Source of the DNA: UBA2784 sp964494625
Lineage (GTDB): Bacteria > Pseudomonadota > Alphaproteobacteria > Micropepsales > Micropepsaceae
Assembly: GCA_964494625.1 (NCBI GenBank)
Contig: CAZBRT010000003.1
Location: 372,001-436,000, forward strand
Direction: 5' to 3'
DNA length: 64,000 nucleotides
The notes under the pieces were generated by a model, which searched no databases, was not told the origin of the DNA, and worked only from the letters and a program-made list of their open reading frames with translations. Position numbers and translations under genes: made by a program. Shown here piece after piece: positions 26,340 through 35,446 of this stretch. How positions within the stretch are numbered: the first letter of the stretch is position 1; each line of letters starts with the position of its first letter.

Positions 26340-26523
26340 CGGACAGGCTCTCCGGAAGACAAAGGGCGGCCCCACGGTTCTGCGGGGTTGATGCACTCTA
26401 TGCGGTTGGATTTTACGAAAAGTTGCTGCAGCCCGTCTTGCAGGCTCTCCTTGCGGGAATGGTTAGGATGTGGTTGACGATCTGCAACAGGCGGGATCGC
26501 GGTTCTTATGCTCAGGCGGCGGG

Positions 26524-27438
26524 ATGATTGCCTTTACGGCCAATGACTGGGGCTCCTCGTCCGTGCGCGTCACGGGCGTGGATGGACAAGGCAATCTTGT
26601 CGGCACGCGCCAGACCGCCATTGGCCTCGCCGATGCCGGTGTCGAAGGCTTTCCCGCCGTGTTCAGGCGCGTGGCCGGTGATTGGGCGGAAGCGCCAGCC
26701 ATTTTCTGCGGTATGGCGGGCGCGCGCGGCGCATGGGCCGAGGCACCCTATGCCGCGTGTCCGGTGAAATTGCCCTTCGCCGCATCGACCCTGATGCGGT
26801 TCGAGATGTGGCCGGGTCGCATGGGGCTGCTGGTTCCGGGACTTTCCTGCCGCCATGACGATGGCACGCCAGACATCATGCGGGGCGAGGAGACGCAGCT
26901 TGCGGGGCTCATTGCGACAGGCATGCGCGACGGCGTTGTTTGTCTGCCAGGCACCCACTCGAAATGGGCTTTGCTGGAAGGGTCAAGCGTTCCGCAATTC
27001 CGCACCATGATGACCGGCGATGTGTTTGCCGCCCTTTCGCGCCATACGGTTCTGGCGCGAAGTTTTGCCAGCAACCCGTCAGGTGCAGCCCCGAAAGACA
27101 AAGCGTTTGATGCGGGTGTGCGCGCCGCCCTTGGCGGGTGTGACGTGCTCGCCCGCCTGTTCGGTCTGCGTGCCCGCTTCATCGTTGATGGCGCGGCGGG
27201 CGAAGCTATTTCAGCCGAGTTGTCGGGCCTTCTGATCGGACACGAGTTTCAGGCGATGCGGCGCATTTTTTCGTGTGATGCTCTCGTGATCGTCGGGGCG
27301 CCAGAGCTTGCCGCGCTCTATGGCCGCGCCGCTTCTTTGGCAGGCATTTCAGCCGAGGTGACCGACGGCAATGCGATGGCGGCAAAAGGGCTGGTTGCGC
27401 TGGCGCGGCAGGCAGGCTTGATTGCTGGCGAACCCTGA
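26524..27438 (+). CDS. dgoK: 2-dehydro-3-deoxygalactonokinase
   Basis: 304 residues from the ATG at 26524 (a GTG at 26470 adds 18 unlikely residues). The N-terminal phosphate loop is DWGSSSVR. MRGEETQLAG and CLPGTHSKWALLE are DgoK signatures, and the end VTDGNAMAAKGL fits. It phosphorylates 2-keto-3-deoxygalactonate in the De Ley-Doudoroff galactose route. It forms an operon with dgoA 16 nt downstream. No galactose dehydrogenase or galactonate dehydratase gene is nearby. Confidence 0.92.
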   Translation: MIAFTANDWGSSSVRVTGVDGQGNLVGTRQTAIGLADAGVEGFPAVFRRVAGDWAEAPAIFCGMAGARGAWAEAPYAACPVKLPFAASTLMRFEMWPGRMGLLVPGLSCRHDDGTPDIMRGEETQLAGLIATGMRDGVVCLPGTHSKWALLEGSSVPQFRTMMTGDVFAALSRHTVLARSFASNPSGAAPKDKAFDAGVRAALGGCDVLARLFGLRARFIVDGAAGEAISAELSGLLIGHEFQAMRRIFSCDALVIVGAPELAALYGRAASLAGISAEVTDGNAMAAKGLVALARQAGLIAGEP

Positions 27439-27454
27439 CAGGAGCCTTCCTCCC

Positions 27455-28108
27455 TTGAACAACCGACGAACGGGCCTTGAAGCGCTTTCCGCACATTTGC
27501 CGCTGGTTGCGATCCTGCGCGGCTTGCGTGCCGACATGGCGGCGGCAACCGGTGCGGCACTTGTGGAGGCCGGGATCACGCTCATCGAAGTGCCGCTCAA
27601 CCGGGAAGGCGCAGCTGATGCCATCCACGCGCTGGCGCGGGCGTGCGGCGGCAAGGCGGTGGTCGGTGCCGGCACTGTGCTTGATGTGCCATCGCTGCGG
27701 GCCGCAGCTGATGCTGGTGCGCAGCTGATCGTCTCGCCCCATTTCGATGTGCGTGTGGTTGAGGCTGCCTTGCAGCGGGGTCTTCTGCCGATGCCCGGCG
27801 TCCTTACACCGACTGAAGCCTTTGCCGCCATCGGGGCGGGAGCCACGCATCTGAAACTCTTTCCTGCAGACGCGATGTCGCCTGTGTCGCTGAGGGCCAT
27901 GCGTGCCGTGATCCCGCCCGGGATGGCGCGGCTTTATCCGGTCGGTGGCATCGTTGCCGGCAATATGGGCGCGTGGCTGGGCGCGGGGGCCGACGGCTTT
28001 GGCCTTGGCAGCGCGCTTTTCAAGCCGGACTGGACCGTGGCGCAGATCGCTGCCGCGGCCGCAGGGCTCGTCTCGGCTTACAAAGCTGCACGCGGAAAGC
28101 CCACCTGA
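27455..28108 (+). CDS. dgoA: 2-dehydro-3-deoxy-6-phosphogalactonate aldolase
   Basis: 217 residues from the TTG at 27455, chosen because AGGAG lies 10 nt upstream; an upstream TTG at 27422 is possible but overlaps dgoK. The KDPG/KDPGal aldolase barrel shows LVAILRGL, the glutamate in TLIEVPLNR, and the Schiff-base lysine in THLKLFPADAM. It splits the phosphorylated sugar acid to pyruvate and glyceraldehyde-3-phosphate. Its TGA shares one base with the next ATG. Confidence 0.92.
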   Translation: MNNRRTGLEALSAHLPLVAILRGLRADMAAATGAALVEAGITLIEVPLNREGAADAIHALARACGGKAVVGAGTVLDVPSLRAAADAGAQLIVSPHFDVRVVEAALQRGLLPMPGVLTPTEAFAAIGAGATHLKLFPADAMSPVSLRAMRAVIPPGMARLYPVGGIVAGNMGAWLGAGADGFGLGSALFKPDWTVAQIAAAAAGLVSAYKAARGKPT

Positions 28109-28719
28109 TGCGTTTGCCCATCGATATTGAAAGCGTGAAGGGCTTTCTTGATCCGGCAGAGGGCGAGGCGCTCTACCAAGCGGCGTTCGCACGCGCGCCT
28201 CACGGCGCCTGCCTTGAGATCGGGTCTTATTGCGGCAAATCCACGGTCTGGCTTGGTGCGGCCTGCCAGGATGCGGGCGGCGTGCTCTATACGATCGATC
28301 ATCATCGCGGTTCCGAGGAAATGCAGCCGGGCTGGGAGCATCACGACCCCGAAACCTGGGATGCCAAGGCAGGCGCGATGGATACGCTGCCTTTCCTGCG
28401 CGACACGCTGCGCCGTGCGGGGCTTGAGGAATGCGTGGTGCCGATGGTCGGCCGCGCGCGGGTGATCGCACGGCACTGGACGATGCCCCTGTCATTCCTG
28501 TTCGTCGATGGTGGCCACACCATGGAGAATGCGCTGGCCGACTATCACGGCTTTGCGCATCACGTCATGCCGGGCGGGATGCTCGCGATCCATGACGTCT
28601 TTCCTGATCCTCGTGACGGGGGCAGGCCGCCCTTCGAGATTTTCCGCATGGCGCTTGCCAGCGGCCACTTCATTGAATCAGGAGCGGTGAAGTCGCTGCG
28701 CATTCTCTTGCGGCGCTGA
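28108..28719 (+). CDS. Class I SAM-dependent methyltransferase-like protein
   Basis: 203 residues. The SAM-binding motif is LEIGSYCGKSTVWLG (about 37-51), then TIDHHRGSEE and FLFVDGGHTMENALADY, the pattern of the Methyltransf_24 group. The substrate is unknown. It is translationally coupled to dgoA by TGATG. Its last 42 nt overlap the end of the opposing toroid-protein gene, so the two transcripts have antisense ends. Confidence 0.75.
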   Translation: MRLPIDIESVKGFLDPAEGEALYQAAFARAPHGACLEIGSYCGKSTVWLGAACQDAGGVLYTIDHHRGSEEMQPGWEHHDPETWDAKAGAMDTLPFLRDTLRRAGLEECVVPMVGRARVIARHWTMPLSFLFVDGGHTMENALADYHGFAHHVMPGGMLAIHDVFPDPRDGGRPPFEIFRMALASGHFIESGAVKSLRILLRR

Positions 28720-29778
28720 CGCCAGCATGTCGGTGAAGAGGGTCGAAGCGGGCGTGATCCCCATCAGCGTGTCGGTTGCAAGCAGAACGGCTGCGGCAGT
28801 CCATGCCGGACGTTCGACCGGCCACGGCGCCTCAAGCGCATATTGATAACCCATCCAGTAGGCGCCATCGGCAGCGCGCCACTGGTGCTGCCATGACAGG
28901 ATTTCCTTTGCCCTGGCTGGCTGACCCGCAACCGCAAGCGCCATGGCCAGTTCGCAACCCTCGGCAATCGTCACCCAGGGTTCGCCGCTGACACAACGCA
29001 CGCCCTTGCCATCGACCACAAACTCGTCCCAGCGCTGCGACAGGCGGGCCTTGGCCGCATCACCGGTGATCGCGCCCGTCAGCACCGGGTAGTACCAGTC
29101 CATCGAGAAGTTGGATTTGGATTCCCATGTGCGGTCGAAGCGATGCGGCTTGTGGGCAATCGCTGCCCCCAGCCGGTTGCGCGCGGCGATCCAGTCGGGC
29201 CGCGGTTTGCCGACCAGGATCGCAAGCCGGATGGCGCATTCGATGCTCTTGAAGATGGAGGAATTGCCGGTCAGAAGCGCGTCGTCCTCCGGCGTTACCG
29301 GATCGGGCGCTGTCCAGCGCACTTCGCCATGATCGGACTGCAGCCCGAGCACAAAGTCGATCGCACGCTCCACCATCGCAAACCAGCGGTCAGCGACGCG
29401 GCGGTCCTTTGTCAGCAAGTAGTGATGCCAGATGCCGACAGCGGCATAGGCGATGAAATTGGTGTCGCGCTTTTTGGGTTCGTTGCCGGCACCCTCATAT
29501 TTGCCGGTATCAAGGGAAACGGCGCTGCCATATTCCGCCCACCACGAGCCATCAGGCTCCTGCACGCTTGCCAGATAGTCATAGGCGCGCTCGGCTTCCG
29601 CAAGGCGTCCTGCGACGGCCAGGCCCATTGCCGCTTCAACATGGTTCCAGGGATCGAACACGCCCGCGTCAAACCACGGGATTGCCCCGCTGGGGCGTTG
29701 CAGTTCGAGAATGCGGTTGACCGCTCCGTTGAACAGCCCCTCCGGCAGGCAGCCATGTGTCAGGAAAAGGTTCTTCAT
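28678..29778 (-). CDS. Alpha/alpha-toroid protein (terpenoid cyclase/prenyltransferase fold)
   Basis: 366 residues, helical repeats with a QW-like motif VQEPDGSWWAEY (about 72-83) and LQRPSGAIPWFDAG (about 27-40). Such proteins are often labelled prenyltransferase, but the catalytic DxDD of squalene-hopene cyclase is not evident, and a sugar- or lipid-handling toroid is equally possible. It overlaps the upstream methyltransferase by ATGA and follows a GT4 gene, pointing to a shared glycoconjugate or lipid pathway. Confidence 0.6.
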   Translation of the reverse strand: MKNLFLTHGCLPEGLFNGAVNRILELQRPSGAIPWFDAGVFDPWNHVEAAMGLAVAGRLAEAERAYDYLASVQEPDGSWWAEYGSAVSLDTGKYEGAGNEPKKRDTNFIAYAAVGIWHHYLLTKDRRVADRWFAMVERAIDFVLGLQSDHGEVRWTAPDPVTPEDDALLTGNSSIFKSIECAIRLAILVGKPRPDWIAARNRLGAAIAHKPHRFDRTWESKSNFSMDWYYPVLTGAITGDAAKARLSQRWDEFVVDGKGVRCVSGEPWVTIAEGCELAMALAVAGQPARAKEILSWQHQWRAADGAYWMGYQYALEAPWPVERPAWTAAAVLLATDTLMGITPASTLFTDMLASAPQENAQRLHRS

Positions 29779-30494
29779 GCGTGGGCGGCCTTGGTGAAGT
29801 AGAGGACAACACTCTTGCCCATCAGCGGATCAGCAATTTTTTCGAGCGCGCGGGTCAGCCGCGGCCGCCTCATTATGTCCCAAACCAGAAAGCGATGATA
29901 AGCCTTGACGAGACGGCTTTTTTCACGACGGTCCCACAAGAGGCATTGCAGCCACCAATAGGGCGAATGGAGTCCGTGCTTCCAATGACGCCGCGTAAAG
30001 ACCGCGCCGGCCTTGCGGAACAGGTCCTTCAGGCGGCTGGTGCGGAAGATGCGGATGTGCCCGCCCGGCGTGTCGTGATAGCGGCGCTCAAGCTTCCAGC
30101 ACAGCCATTCCGGCACGTAGCGCGGCACGCTGACCCCGAGCCTTCCGCCGGGTTTGAGCACGCGCATCGTCTCGCGGACGGCGTTGTCGAGGTCGGGGAT
30201 GTGCTCCAGCACTTCCGAGCAGATCACCACGTCAAAGACGCCGTCGGGAAAGGGCAGGCGCGTCGCATCGGCGACCGACAGGCTGAAGGCGCGTGACGAG
30301 CCGGGTTCGACATCGGGATATTGCTCGAAGCCCTTGCGCGTACGCACAAGATCATCAAAGCCGAGATCAACGCCCACCGCGTGGACATAGGCCTTGTAGA
30401 AGACGGCGTGGATGTGGCGTCCCGCGCCGCAGCCAAGGTCCAGCACGCGCATACCGTCCTTCAATCCGATGATGTCGAGGTCGATGGTCTGCAT
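29775..30494 (-). CDS. Class I SAM methyltransferase
   Basis: 239 residues. Motif I VLDLGCGAGRH (about 18-28), then FDVVICSEVLEHIPDLDNAV and MRVLKPGGRLGVSVPRY of the Methyltransf_11 type. The C-terminal third is basic and aromatic, which may contact a membrane or glycolipid substrate. It lies 6 nt after the GT4 gene and overlaps the toroid gene by 4 nt. The substrate is unknown. Confidence 0.82.
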   Translation of the reverse strand: MQTIDLDIIGLKDGMRVLDLGCGAGRHIHAVFYKAYVHAVGVDLGFDDLVRTRKGFEQYPDVEPGSSRAFSLSVADATRLPFPDGVFDVVICSEVLEHIPDLDNAVRETMRVLKPGGRLGVSVPRYVPEWLCWKLERRYHDTPGGHIRIFRTSRLKDLFRKAGAVFTRRHWKHGLHSPYWWLQCLLWDRREKSRLVKAYHRFLVWDIMRRPRLTRALEKIADPLMGKSVVLYFTKAAHA

Positions 30495-30500
30495 GCGGGT

Positions 30501-31796
30501 TCAGGCGGCCTTTTGCGCGGTCTTTTGTCCGGCGTGGCGCGCGATGGCCTCGCGATAGACGGCGACGACATTGCGCGCGGCGCGTGACCAGAGGAACAGT
30601 TCCTCGATGCGCTTGCGCCCCTTGATGCTGAGGGCCATCCGGCGTTCGGGATCATCGAGCAGTGCGCCGATGGCATGTGCCAGCGCTTCCGGGTTCTTGG
30701 CGGGCACAATAACTCCGGCGTCCCCCACCACCTCGGGCAGTGAGCCGCCGTCAGTCGCAATGACCGGCACGCCGCAGGCCAGCGCTTCACCAGCGGGGAA
30801 GCCGAAACCCTCATAGACGGAGGGCGAGACAGCAATCGTTGCCTCGGCATAGAGCCTGCGCATCTCGTCATTCGAGATGCCGGAGACGAACCGCACACGA
30901 TCGCGCAAGCCCAGCTCATCAAGGAGTTTCGCGGTCGGTCCCTCGCGCAATTTGCTGACGACGACAAGCTCAAGGTCCGGGCGGGCCTTGAGGAGGAGCG
31001 CATAGGCGCGAATGAGATAGATGAGCCCTTTCAGCGAGACGTCCGCGCTGGCCACTGCCATGATGCGGTTGTTGGCGCGGGTGATCTCCGGCATGGGATG
31101 GAAGTCGTCGGCATTGATGCCGTGATGGACCACGCGCATGCGGTCCGGAGCGACACCGAAATCCTTGACCACGTCGCGCTTGGTGCTTTCGGAAACCACG
31201 ATCACGGGATCAAGGCGTCGCGCTACTTTCTTCTGCATCGACAGGAACGAGTACCAGCGGCGGATCAAGAGTTTCAGTTTCAATCCGTCGGCGTGGGCCA
31301 CCGCGATGCGGCGGTCCATGGTGATCGGGTGGTGGATGGTGCCGGCCACCGGCAGGCCCATGCGCGCAATTTCGAGCAGCCCCCAGCAGAGCGTCTGGTT
31401 GTCGTGGACGACGTCGTAATCGGCAATGCGCGTGCGCATGTATTGTGCGAGACGCTCGCCAAAGCTTTTCGGCTCCCCGAAGCCGCCGGTGATGTGGGTG
31501 ATGTACTCGCGCAGATTGGTGGCTGTAAGCGGCGCATCCTTGGGAAATTTCGGCAGGCCGATGATCTCTTTCGGCTTGGCGTAGAGGTCAAGCGACGGCA
31601 GCTTGATGAGGCCAACCCGCGGATCGAGCACTGGGTAAGGCGGGCCGGAAATCACGTCGACCTTGTGGCCCAGTTCCACCAGCGCTTTGGAGATGTAGCG
31701 CATGTAGATGCCCTGACCTCCGGTGTGCGGGTCTGAGCGATAGGACGGCATCAGGATGCGCAAGGGCGTGTCGCAATTGGAATTCTGAAGCGTCAT
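30501..31796 (-). CDS. Glycosyltransferase family 4
   Basis: 431 residues, GT-B fold. The N-terminal half has the glycine loop DPHTGGQGIYMRYI, and the C-terminal half has VVSESTKRDVVKDFGV, RVVHHGINADDFHP and the EX7E segment YEGFGFPAGEALACGVPVIATDGGSLPEVVGDAG. It is a retaining sugar transferase using a nucleotide sugar; donor and acceptor are unknown. It leads the GT4-methyltransferase-toroid trio, 112 nt after the ABA4-like gene. Confidence 0.9.
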   Translation of the reverse strand: MTLQNSNCDTPLRILMPSYRSDPHTGGQGIYMRYISKALVELGHKVDVISGPPYPVLDPRVGLIKLPSLDLYAKPKEIIGLPKFPKDAPLTATNLREYITHITGGFGEPKSFGERLAQYMRTRIADYDVVHDNQTLCWGLLEIARMGLPVAGTIHHPITMDRRIAVAHADGLKLKLLIRRWYSFLSMQKKVARRLDPVIVVSESTKRDVVKDFGVAPDRMRVVHHGINADDFHPMPEITRANNRIMAVASADVSLKGLIYLIRAYALLLKARPDLELVVVSKLREGPTAKLLDELGLRDRVRFVSGISNDEMRRLYAEATIAVSPSVYEGFGFPAGEALACGVPVIATDGGSLPEVVGDAGVIVPAKNPEALAHAIGALLDDPERRMALSIKGRKRIEELFLWSRAARNVVAVYREAIARHAGQKTAQKAA

Positions 31797-31908
31797 GCGG
31801 GGTCAGTCTGCCGGGCCGTTTCGGGGGAGGGCGGAAACTGACAAACTATCATCCGCGCCGCAAGGTGAAATGACACCGGATCGCAGGATTCAAGGCGAAG
31901 CCCCTGAT

Positions 31909-32373
31909 TTATCGGGGCGTTTCATCAAGGCTCCAGCTGCCGCGACCCGCAATCGCTCGACCCAGCACATAGACCAGAAGCCCGATCGGGCCGACCACCA
32001 AGGTCAAGACAAGGCAGGGGATGACGGCCAGATGGGGCAGGCCGCGCCTTAAGCTGTCGCGTGCGATCCAGGCGCCGACAAAAAGATCGAAGACGAGATA
32101 GTGGATCCAGCCCGCCAGGACGGCTTCCGGCAGGGTGAAAAGGAGCATGACGCCCTTGAGCGTGCCGAAGCCCGCCTCGACCGGCACGTTGTCGCCGAAG
32201 AAGACGCCGCTGGCGAAGAGCCACGCATAGAGGCCGCCGAACAACAGGACGGGCGCAACCGCATGGACCAGCCACTGCGTGCCCTGCCAGCGCGGCGCGA
32301 ATATCAGGAAGAGCCAGAGGCCGAGTGCGACAGCGTTAGCGGCAAGATACATCGTGGCAGGGTCGATCATCAT
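31909..32373 (-). CDS. ABA4-like integral membrane protein
   Basis: 154 residues with four membrane segments. The pattern FGTLKGVMLLFTLPEAVLAGWIHYLVFDLFVGAWIARDS with PCLVLTLVVGPIGLLVYVLGR matches the ABA4/DUF4281 family (plant neoxanthin-related protein and bacterial homologues). The bacterial function is not established; a carotenoid or isoprenoid link is only by analogy. It begins 4 nt after the FAD oxidoreductase gene. Confidence 0.8.
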   Translation of the reverse strand: MMIDPATMYLAANAVALGLWLFLIFAPRWQGTQWLVHAVAPVLLFGGLYAWLFASGVFFGDNVPVEAGFGTLKGVMLLFTLPEAVLAGWIHYLVFDLFVGAWIARDSLRRGLPHLAVIPCLVLTLVVGPIGLLVYVLGRAIAGRGSWSLDETPR

Positions 32374-32377
32374 CGCG

Positions 32378-33847
32378 TCAGCCTTTCGCGGTCAGGAGGG
32401 CAAGCATGTCGCTGCGGCCCGGACCAAGCCAGGGCGGATAGAAGCGCTGCTTCAGGAAACGCGGCGTTGCCCACATCGCCAGAACCCGCAAAAGCACGGC
32501 AGGCCGCCTCAGGAATTTCTCCGGCGGTTCGTGCATGTGGAAACCGCGCATGAAGGCGCGAAGGACTTGCAGGCTGCCGCGCGTGGCGGGCACGACGCCA
32601 TTTTCCGCAAAATGGCGCACCAGCCGGGCGCGCAGACGCGGGCGAAAGGCGGGGTCAAGCTCGTTGCGCGCGCGCCGGATCGCCATTGCATCAAGCCGGG
32701 CCATCGACAGGAAAAAAGGATGAAGCTCGGTGTGCATTTGCCGTTCATAGGCGAGCAGGCGCGCAGCAGGGTCGGTCATGCCGGAAAGCACGCGCCCCAG
32801 AATTGATGCGCTGACATAGCTGATCGTGCAGCCGCGTCCATAAAGGGGATTGGTGCGCATGGCAGCGTCACCCACGGGGAAATAGCCCAGGATTTCAGGC
32901 ACGCCCTCGCGCGAAAAATGACGCCACACATTGGCAAGGTTGCCCATCGAAAAAACTTTGCTGACTGGCGCGCTGCGCGACGGCTCCAGCCAGCGGCGCA
33001 CGCCGGGAAGGGCGTTGCAGATGCGGTCGAATGTGCCTGGCTCAGAGACAATCTTGCGCAGCCCGGTCTCGATCTCCGGCACCGCGAGCGTGACCGAGAA
33101 ACGGCCATTGTCGCCAGGAAAGACACCAAATTTCAGATAGCCAAGATCGCCTGCGCTGGCCGTCTTGTCGCGCTCTGGCTCGCTTGCGCCGGGATGCAGC
33201 GCGTAATGGCGGGTGTAATAGAGGATGCCTGCGGGGCTTTGCTCCTCGGCAATCGTGGCGCCTGCGGCACGCAGCCAGTCGATGACCGGGCTGACGCGGC
33301 CTGTGGCATCGATCAACGTGTCGCAAGCGATCACGCGCTCGCCCGCATCGTCACGCACACGCACGCCGGTGACGCGCAACGGCTTTTCGCCTTCCGCAAA
33401 GCAAAGGCCTATCGCGCCTGTTGCTGACAAAAACCCCGCATTGCCGTGCTCTGCCGCGTGCGCCCGCATGACGTATTCCAGCGTCGTCCGGCGGCTGAAG
33501 AGAAAAGTCATCTCCGCATCACCGGCTTCAGGAACATTCAGGTCGCGCAAGGTGGAGGGCAGGGACTCGCTGAAGGGAATCTCGCGCGCACCGGCTTCCT
33601 TCAATGCGGACAAGAGTTCGGGATGCTCGGCGCGCAGGATGCTGCACAGGCGCCCCAGGAACACATGGCTGTGGCGCAGCTGGGTTGCACCCTTGCGCTC
33701 CCATTGCGCGAAAACCTCGTCGATTGAAAGCGGCGGCGGGGCGGCGTCGCGTTCGATCACGGTAACGTCGAAGCCGCGTTTGCCAAGCGTCAGGGCTGCC
33801 GCCAGCCCCGCCATACCTGCACCCAGAATGATGACGCGCCCGGACAT
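32378..33847 (-). CDS. FAD-dependent oxidoreductase/monooxygenase
   Basis: 489 residues. The N-terminal dinucleotide fold is IILGAGMAGLAAALTLGKRGFDVTVIERD (5-33). TLIDATGRVSPVIDWL and GYFPVGDAAMRTNPLYGRGCTISYVSA form the second FAD contact of PHBH/halogenase-type flavoenzymes. The substrate is unknown. No carotenoid or polyketide genes flank it. It is coupled to the ABA4-like gene, so a lipid or isoprenoid substrate is a reasonable guess only. Confidence 0.75.
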   Translation of the reverse strand: MSGRVIILGAGMAGLAAALTLGKRGFDVTVIERDAAPPPLSIDEVFAQWERKGATQLRHSHVFLGRLCSILRAEHPELLSALKEAGAREIPFSESLPSTLRDLNVPEAGDAEMTFLFSRRTTLEYVMRAHAAEHGNAGFLSATGAIGLCFAEGEKPLRVTGVRVRDDAGERVIACDTLIDATGRVSPVIDWLRAAGATIAEEQSPAGILYYTRHYALHPGASEPERDKTASAGDLGYLKFGVFPGDNGRFSVTLAVPEIETGLRKIVSEPGTFDRICNALPGVRRWLEPSRSAPVSKVFSMGNLANVWRHFSREGVPEILGYFPVGDAAMRTNPLYGRGCTISYVSASILGRVLSGMTDPAARLLAYERQMHTELHPFFLSMARLDAMAIRRARNELDPAFRPRLRARLVRHFAENGVVPATRGSLQVLRAFMRGFHMHEPPEKFLRRPAVLLRVLAMWATPRFLKQRFYPPWLGPGRSDMLALLTAKG

Positions 33848-33898
33848 CTCAAACTCCCTCGGCAGAAAGCTAGGGCGGGGAGGCTGATACGTCCAGCT

Positions 33899-34264
33899 TC
33901 AGCGGCGCCAGGCGGCTGGAACCAAGGCAAGCCATCCGAGCATGAAGGCAATGCCGCCGGCGGGCGTGACGGGCCCCGCCGAAATGCCGACAAGTGCCCT
34001 CAGGTAAAGCGAGCCGCAAAAAAGGACCACGCCCCCGAACAGCAGCGCGAACGAGATCCTGAACCATCGCTCGTCCGGCATCAGGGCAACAAGTGCCGTT
34101 ACGCCAGCCAATGACGCCGCGTGGATGAGATGAAAGAGGCTCGCCGTATTCCACATAGCCGCCACATCGTCCGGCAGCGTGCCCATCGCATGGGCGCCAT
34201 AGGCACCGGCACCGACGGCCAAGGCCCCGTTCAGGCCGGTCAGCAGAATCGCGAGTCTTTTCAT
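33899..34264 (-). CDS. DUF423 small membrane protein
   Basis: 121 residues from the ATG at 34264, with four membrane segments. LNGALAVGAGAYGAHAM near the N-terminus and a tail FCGSLYLRALVGISAGPVTPAGGIAFMLGWLAL match DUF423 (YgdD type). The function is unknown in all organisms as far as I know. It is the first gene of the minus-strand run 34264-28678 and is divergent from the next operon, with 75 nt between the starts. Confidence 0.88.
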   Translation of the reverse strand: MKRLAILLTGLNGALAVGAGAYGAHAMGTLPDDVAAMWNTASLFHLIHAASLAGVTALVALMPDERWFRISFALLFGGVVLFCGSLYLRALVGISAGPVTPAGGIAFMLGWLALVPAAWRR

Positions 34265-34339
34265 GGCAACCCCTTGCAACGTTCGGGGCGCGCGGTTCAC
34301 CATCACCGCCCGCACGCCCTCCATCATGCAAGATCACCG

Positions 34340-35446
34340 ATGCTGAGCAAGGCCGACGATTACCCCATCCACCAGACGCCCGAGCCGATTGCCCATGCGG
34401 GTTCCGACCGGAATTTCTACGACCGCTATTTCTTCAACGGCTACTCACAAGACGGCAGCGTGTTCTTTGCGGTGGCGATGGGCGTCTATCCCAACCTCAA
34501 CATCATCGATGCCGCATTCTGTGTGGTGATCGACGGGGTGCAGCACAATCTGCGCGCATCGCGTCATCTCAACATGGAGCGGATGGACACGCGCGTCGGC
34601 CCCATCGCCATCGAGGTTCTGGAACCGCTGGAGCGCCTGCGGGTACGCGTGGAAAGTCCGGCGCACGGCATTTCGGCCAATATCGTCTTTCACGCGCGCG
34701 CCTTGCCGGTTGAGGAACCGCGTTTCATCCGCCGTACCGGTCCGCGGGTGACCATGGACTATACGCGGCTTACGCAGAATGGCGCCTATGAGGGCGAGAT
34801 CACGATTGAAGGGCGCACGATCTCCCTCTCACGCACGCAGCATCTCGGAACGCGCGACCGCTCGTGGGGCATCCGGCCTGTCGGCGCTGCCGAAAGCCAG
34901 CCGCCTGCACCGGCGCCCGCGCCGCAATTCTTCTGGCTTTGGGCGCCCTGCAATTTTGCCGACCGCTTCTCGCTCTATCACCTTAATGCCGATGCACTGG
35001 GGTCGGCATGGAACACAGCGGCGGTCATCGGCGGGCTTGGCCGCGTGCCGCCCCTTCACATGCAGGCCTGCACCTCGTCGCTGGTCCTGAAAAAGGGAAC
35101 GCGGCACGCGCAATCGGCTTCCATCGACCTTGTGGCGCCGGATGGTGAGCGGCTCAACATCACCATGACACCGCAATGGAACTTCTGCATGTCGGGCCTT
35201 GGCTATCTGCATCCCGAATGGGGGCACGGCCACAACAAAGGCCCGGAGGCAGTGGCCTATGACACGCATGACCTTGCGCGGATTGACGAGACCCAGTTTG
35301 CGTTCCTGCATGTGCAGGCGTTCTCGTCTGTCGTGCTGACCGACGGCAATGGCAAGCGTCATGCGGGGGCGGGCGTGCTCGAGCAATTGATCCTTGGGCC
35401 TTATCAGCCGCTCAATCTCGCCGGCATTCTGGATGGCGCGCCATGA
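34340..35446 (+). CDS. AttH/lipocalin-like protein of unknown function
   Basis: 368 residues from the ATG at 34340. No signal peptide or membrane segment. It is rich in beta strands. The motif SRTQHLGTRDRSWGIRP (about 171-187) is shared by AttH/CrtC-like lipocalin-fold proteins found beside acyl-CoA or steroid catabolic genes. I could not assign a reaction. It overlaps the phosphotransferase gene by ATGA and heads a four-gene operon. Upstream in-frame extensions run into the divergent DUF423 gene and look non-coding. Confidence 0.6.
   Translation: MLSKADDYPIHQTPEPIAHAGSDRNFYDRYFFNGYSQDGSVFFAVAMGVYPNLNIIDAAFCVVIDGVQHNLRASRHLNMERMDTRVGPIAIEVLEPLERLRVRVESPAHGISANIVFHARALPVEEPRFIRRTGPRVTMDYTRLTQNGAYEGEITIEGRTISLSRTQHLGTRDRSWGIRPVGAAESQPPAPAPAPQFFWLWAPCNFADRFSLYHLNADALGSAWNTAAVIGGLGRVPPLHMQACTSSLVLKKGTRHAQSASIDLVAPDGERLNITMTPQWNFCMSGLGYLHPEWGHGHNKGPEAVAYDTHDLARIDETQFAFLHVQAFSSVVLTDGNGKRHAGAGVLEQLILGPYQPLNLAGILDGAP

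Noticed and set aside
31901..31919. CCCC-GGGG hairpin at the end of the ABA4-like gene
   Set aside because: It lies across the stop codon and has no T-run on the transcribed strand.
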